A stretch of DNA of 26,787 nucleotides from Pseudomonadota bacterium (lineage in GTDB: Bacteria; Pseudomonadota; Gammaproteobacteria; Burkholderiales; Burkholderiaceae_C). The stretch covers positions 1-26,787 of the forward strand of contig JAEWBU010000141.1 of assembly GCA_023390985.1 (NCBI GenBank), given 5' to 3'. The notes below the pieces were generated by a model. It did not search any database. It was not told the origin of the DNA and saw only the letters and a program-made list of their open reading frames with translations. A program made the position numbers and the translations under genes. Within the stretch, counting starts at the first letter, position 1. Every line of letters starts with the position of its first letter. This document shows positions 23,555 through 26,787 of this stretch, one piece after another.

Positions 23555-25000
23555 TCAGCCCGTGCGGATCGGCACGAACAGCGTCTGCTCGCCGCGCTTG
23601 ACCAGCAGCGCCACGCTCTTGCCAGACTTCTGCGCCGCCAAGCGGACGGCGTCGACCGAGTCGACCGGCGTGCCGTTGACCGCCACCACCACGTCGCCCG
23701 GCCGCACGCCCGCCCGTGCCGCCGCGCCGGTGACGTCCTCGACCACCACGCCGCCGCCGTCGCGCGCCTGGCCGAGCGCCAGGCCCAGCTTGCCCTTGTC
23801 GCCCGCCGTCTCGTCGGCGGCCTTGGCCTGGGCCGGGTCCTTCTGGGCGCCGCCCAGCCTGGCCGTCAGTTCGACCGGCTTGCCCTGGCGCCACACCTCC
23901 AGCTTGACGTCCCGGCCCGGATTCAGCGGCGCGATGTAGGCCGGCAGGTCGCCCGAGGCGACGACGGGCTGGCCGTCGATGGAGCGGACCACGTCGCCGG
24001 CTTTGATGCCGGCCTTGGCCGCCGGACCGCCGGGCTCGACCTGCGCGACCAGCGCGCCGGCCGGCGTGGGCAGCTTGAACGAATCGGCCAGCGCCTGGTT
24101 CACCTCCTGCACCACCACGCCGAGGCGCGCGTGGTCCACCTTGCCGTGCTGCACGATCTGCTGCTGGATGCGCGTGGCCAGGTCGATCGGAATCGAGAAC
24201 GACACGCCCTGGTAGCCGCCCGAGCGGCTGTAGATCTGCGAGTTGATGCCCACCACCTCGCCCTGCGAGTTGAACAGCGGGCCGCCCGAGTTGCCGGGGT
24301 TGATCGCCACGTCGGTCTGCAGGAAGGCCACGCCGCTGCCGTCGGGAAGGCTGCGCGACTTGGCGCTCACCACGCCGGCCGTGACCGTGTTCTCGAAGCC
24401 GAAAGGCGAGCCGATGGCCAGCACCCAGTCGCCGACGTTCAGCGACCGGGTCGAGCCCAGCTTGGCGACGGGCAGGTCCCTGGCGTCGATCTTGAGCACC
24501 GCGATGTCGGTGCGCGCGTCGCTGCCGAGCACCTTGGCGGTGAACTCGCGGCGGTCGGTCAGCTTGACGGTGACCTCGCTGGCGCCGTCCACCACGTGCG
24601 CGTTGGTCAGGATCAGGCCGTTCGGGTCGACGATGAAGCCGGAGCCGGAGCCGCGGATAGGCACCTCGCGCTCCATGCCCTGGCCGGGCTGGAAGCGGCG
24701 GAAGAACTCCATCGGGTCGTCATCGTCGCTGTCGCCGGAAAGGTCGGCCGCGGCGGTCTTGCGCACGCCGGACACGGTGATGTTGACCACGGCCGGGCCC
24801 TGCTCGCGCGTGATGCGGGCGAAGTCGGGCGTGCCCGCGGGGGCGGTGGCGGACGGAGCCGCGGCAGTCGCGACGGCGGCGGGCACGGCGGCCTGCGCGG
24901 CCGGGACGCGGTGGGCCATCTCGACCCCGGCTCCGCCGATGACGCCGGCGGCCACCAGGGCGAGCACGAAGGGCTTGGAACGGAATGGCTGGTTGTTCAT
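23555..25000 (-). CDS. degP: Do-family periplasmic serine protease (DegP/MucD type), 481 aa
   Basis: Degrades or refolds misfolded envelope proteins. N-terminal signal/anchor (about 9-27) and an Ala-rich lead, then the trypsin-like domain with H135 (TNAHVV), D165 (RTDIAVL) and S238 (GNSGGPLF). Two PDZ domains follow (about 285-375 and 395-478). The LA-loop region contains an acidic SDDDDPMEFFRRF, typical of MucD-like members. ATG at 25000 has an AGAGGA ribosome site. It lies 61 bases after the sensor kinase stop and probably shares its operon, with a possible extra promoter controlled by the box at 25050-25066. Confidence 0.95.
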   Translation of the reverse strand: MNNQPFRSKPFVLALVAAGVIGGAGVEMAHRVPAAQAAVPAAVATAAAPSATAPAGTPDFARITREQGPAVVNITVSGVRKTAAADLSGDSDDDDPMEFFRRFQPGQGMEREVPIRGSGSGFIVDPNGLILTNAHVVDGASEVTVKLTDRREFTAKVLGSDARTDIAVLKIDARDLPVAKLGSTRSLNVGDWVLAIGSPFGFENTVTAGVVSAKSRSLPDGSGVAFLQTDVAINPGNSGGPLFNSQGEVVGINSQIYSRSGGYQGVSFSIPIDLATRIQQQIVQHGKVDHARLGVVVQEVNQALADSFKLPTPAGALVAQVEPGGPAAKAGIKAGDVVRSIDGQPVVASGDLPAYIAPLNPGRDVKLEVWRQGKPVELTARLGGAQKDPAQAKAADETAGDKGKLGLALGQARDGGGVVVEDVTGAAARAGVRPGDVVVAVNGTPVDSVDAVRLAAQKSGKSVALLVKRGEQTLFVPIRTG

Positions 25001-25049
25001 GGCGGTCCTCTGAAGAAAGGTTCGGATGCCGCCAATGTGCGCCCCGGCG

Positions 25050-25066
25050 CTTAGGCCAGTCTTAAG
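25050..25066 (-). promoter_or_regulatory. PmrA/QseB-type box CTTAAG-N5-CCTAAG upstream of degP
   Basis: Minus strand reads CTTAAG-ACTGG-CCTAAG, one mismatch from the paired CTTAAG-N5-CTTAAG pattern of PmrA/QseB-group regulators. It overlaps the stop codon of the sensor kinase gene and lies 50 bases before the degP start. The regulator encoded in the same cluster is of this group, so direct control is a strong inference. Confidence 0.5.
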
Positions 25067-26393
25067 GTGGTGGCGGGAACCGCACCTCCACCCGCAGGCC
25101 GTGCAGCCGCACCGAGCGGCCCAGCCGCAGTTCGGCGCCGTGCCGCCGTGCCACGGCCGCCACGATGGCCAACCCCAGGCCGCTGCCCGGCACGTCGGCG
25201 CCGCCGGCACCACGGTGGAAGCGGTCGAACACCCGATCGTGGTCGGCCTCGGCGATGCCGGGCCCGCTGTCCTCCACCGCGAGCAGCACGCCGCCCTGCG
25301 GCGCGCGCTCGATCACGATGTCGACCCGGCCGCCCTCGGGCGTGTACTTCACCGCGTTGTCCACCAGGTTGCGCAGCAGCGTTCGCAGGCTTTCCGCCTC
25401 GCCGCGCACGACCGCGTCCTCCATGCCGCCCGCTTCCAGGCCGATGTCGATGCGGCGCGCCTGCGCCAGCGGCAGCAGGTCGGTGACCACTTCGCGGCAG
25501 AGGTCCTGCAGCGGCACGTCGGATGTCGCCGTGCGCTCCGCGCTCTCCTCGCGCGCCAGGGCCAGCAGCTGGTGCACCAGCGCGATGGCGCGGGCGATGC
25601 CCTCCTCCAGCCGCGCCGCGGCGGCCTCCCGCGCCGGACCCGGCTCCAGGCGCTGCAGGGCCTGCGCCTGCAGCCGCAGCGCCGTGAGCGGCGAACGCAG
25701 CTCATGCGCGGCGTCGGCCACGAAGCGCTGCTGCGCCTGCATCGCCTCGCGCATGCGGGCGAACAGCTGGTCGAAGTCGCGCACCAGGGGACGCAGCTCA
25801 TCCGGAAGGCCCGCCTCGCCCAGCGGCGACAGGTCGTCGGCCGGTCGCGCGGCGACGTGGCGCCGCAGCCGTTCCACCGGCGCGAGCGAGGACTCGATCA
25901 CCGCCCACACGGCCAGCATCAGCAGCAGGCCCAGCAGCGCCACCGGCCAGACCGCGTCCAGCGCCAGCGAACGCGCGCGGCCGCGCCGCTCGTCCAGGTC
26001 CTGCGCGATCTGCACCGCATGGCCCGGCCCGGCCAGGGTGTAGACGCGGTAGCGCACGCCGTCGACCACGGCGTCGGAGAAGCCGATGACCGCCGGCCCC
26101 GGCAGGCGCGCCCGGCCGGTCCCGAACAGCAGCACGCCGTCCTCGCGCCAGATCTGCACGCTGATGTCCGGCTCGAAGCCGTCGGGGCCGAACGGCCCGT
26201 TGCCCTGGACCGAGCGCGCCATGGTCTGCAGGTGCGCGTCGAACAGCGCGTCGGCGTTGCGCAGCGCGGTGCGGTAGGCGCTGGCCGCCTGCAGGGCGCT
26301 GGCCAGCGCCACGGCCGCCAGCATCAGGAGCAGCAGGCGCCGCCGGAGGGAGTGCGCGCCGCCCGCGCCGGCGTCACGCACGCGGGACCACAT
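25062..26393 (-). CDS. Sensor histidine kinase, QseC/PmrB-like, 443 aa
   Basis: Inner-membrane kinase with two membrane segments (about 19-40 and 149-171). They enclose a periplasmic sensor domain of roughly 105 residues of the 2CSK_N type found in QseC-like proteins. After a HAMP-like linker come the H-box FVADAAHELRSPL (H230), N-box NLVDNAVKYTP (N347), G1 DSGPGI, F-box VFDRFHRG and G2 GSGLGLAIV. The ATG at 26393 overlaps the regulator gene by 20 bases, indicating translational coupling. The signal is unknown; neighbouring degP suggests envelope stress. Confidence 0.93.
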   Translation of the reverse strand: MWSRVRDAGAGGAHSLRRRLLLLMLAAVALASALQAASAYRTALRNADALFDAHLQTMARSVQGNGPFGPDGFEPDISVQIWREDGVLLFGTGRARLPGPAVIGFSDAVVDGVRYRVYTLAGPGHAVQIAQDLDERRGRARSLALDAVWPVALLGLLLMLAVWAVIESSLAPVERLRRHVAARPADDLSPLGEAGLPDELRPLVRDFDQLFARMREAMQAQQRFVADAAHELRSPLTALRLQAQALQRLEPGPAREAAAARLEEGIARAIALVHQLLALAREESAERTATSDVPLQDLCREVVTDLLPLAQARRIDIGLEAGGMEDAVVRGEAESLRTLLRNLVDNAVKYTPEGGRVDIVIERAPQGGVLLAVEDSGPGIAEADHDRVFDRFHRGAGGADVPGSGLGLAIVAAVARRHGAELRLGRSVRLHGLRVEVRFPPPP

Positions 26394-26787
26394 AGCCCAG
26401 GCCTCGCACCGTCTGGATCAGGCCGGCGCCGAGCTTCTTGCGCAGGCCGTGGATGTACACCTCGACCGCGTTGCTGCTGATGTCCTCCTTCCAGCCGTAG
26501 AGCTTCTGCTCCAGCTGGGCGCGCGAGAACACCACGCCGGGGCGCAGCAGCATGGGCTCGAGCACGGCCCATTCGCGCGAGGACAGGTTCACCGGCTTGC
26601 CGGCCAGCGTGGCCTCGCGGGTCGCGGGGTTGAGCTCGACCTCGCCGTGGCGGATCAGCGCCTCGCCGCGGCCGGCGCTGCGGCGCACCAGGGCGCGCAG
26701 CCGCGCCAGCAGTTCGGTGGTGTCGAAGGGCTTGACCAGGTAGTCGTCGGCACCGGCGTCCAGCCCCGCCACCCGGTCGGGGGCGGG
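26374..26787 (-). CDS. OmpR-family response regulator, PmrA/QseB-like, N-terminus outside window
   Basis: The frame is open to the window edge (PAPDRVAGLDAGADDY), so a start at an internal valine codon would be artificial. Visible are the end of the receiver with the conserved lysine in YLVKPFD, then a complete winged-helix domain. The wing and recognition helix GWKEDISSNAVEVYIHGLRKKLG, and LIQTVRGLGYVV, are characteristic of the QseB/PmrA subgroup. About 138 residues of roughly 220-225 are present. It overlaps the kinase gene by 20 bases. Confidence 0.92.
   Translation of the reverse strand, partial: PAPDRVAGLDAGADDYLVKPFDTTELLARLRALVRRSAGRGEALIRHGEVELNPATREATLAGKPVNLSSREWAVLEPMLLRPGVVFSRAQLEQKLYGWKEDISSNAVEVYIHGLRKKLGAGLIQTVRGLGYVVPRA

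Noticed and set aside
23500..23560. Small protein starting at ATG 23500 in the small RNA region
   Set aside because: The frame runs through the terminator hairpin and T-run and has no proper ribosome site.
26374..26772. Response regulator as a short complete protein starting at 26772
   Set aside because: That start is an internal GTG valine inside a conserved receiver motif, and the frame stays open to the window edge.

Overview
The window looks like chromosomal DNA from a high-GC betaproteobacterium of the order Burkholderiales, most likely a Comamonadaceae relative (Ramlibacter/Variovorax-like). This rests on very GC-rich codon use, a DUF4148 protein, a fused indolepyruvate:ferredoxin oxidoreductase, a PmrA/QseB-type two-component pair next to a Do-type protease, and short palindromic repeats built on ATTCCCGC-CTTC-GCGGGAAT. 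No rRNA, tRNA, insertion sequence, prophage or CRISPR array was seen.

Layout. Positions 3-2879 hold the 3' part of a 2-oxoacid (indolepyruvate) ferredoxin oxidoreductase whose linker contains an in-frame copy of the repeat. A small lipoprotein (minus strand) and an exported DUF4148 protein follow. Positions 3677-7795 hold a cytosolic hybrid histidine kinase (GAF-GAF-PAS-PAS-kinase-receiver), an OmpR-family regulator with a glutamine-rich linker, and an acylphosphatase. Next is a feruloyl-CoA synthetase-like gene on the minus strand, interrupted by one in-frame TGA where a conserved tryptophan is expected. Positions 9746-12392 carry small genes: two hypothetical soluble proteins, a tandem DUF2061 membrane protein, a zinc-ribbon membrane protein, a single-span protein and a multi-span protein.

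Positions 12491-17506 (minus) are a complete, tightly packed branched-chain 2-oxoacid dehydrogenase operon, E1alpha-E1beta-E2-E3. It is flanked on both sides by paired palindromic repeats. Beyond it lie a membrane-anchored Mrr-like protein with a degraded catalytic motif, SlyD, GlgC, an AMP-forming acyl-CoA ligase, and a cytochrome P450 whose 3' end overlaps the ligase gene. The right end (minus) is a response regulator (cut by the window edge), a sensor kinase and a DegP/MucD-type periplasmic protease, consistent with an envelope-stress operon.

The genes form several independent modules: amino-acid and branched-chain oxoacid oxidation (IOR, BKDH), acyl or aromatic acid activation (two ligases, one broken), two signalling modules, and protein quality control (SlyD, DegP). 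The less expected signals are mostly non-coding. They are an orphan plus-strand small RNA with a strong intrinsic terminator between degP and the P450 gene; two 11-bp-period direct repeats that look like OmpR-family operators, each beside an OmpR-family system; and a palindromic repeat family whose pairs always combine one ATTCCC-stem and one ATCCCC-stem member.
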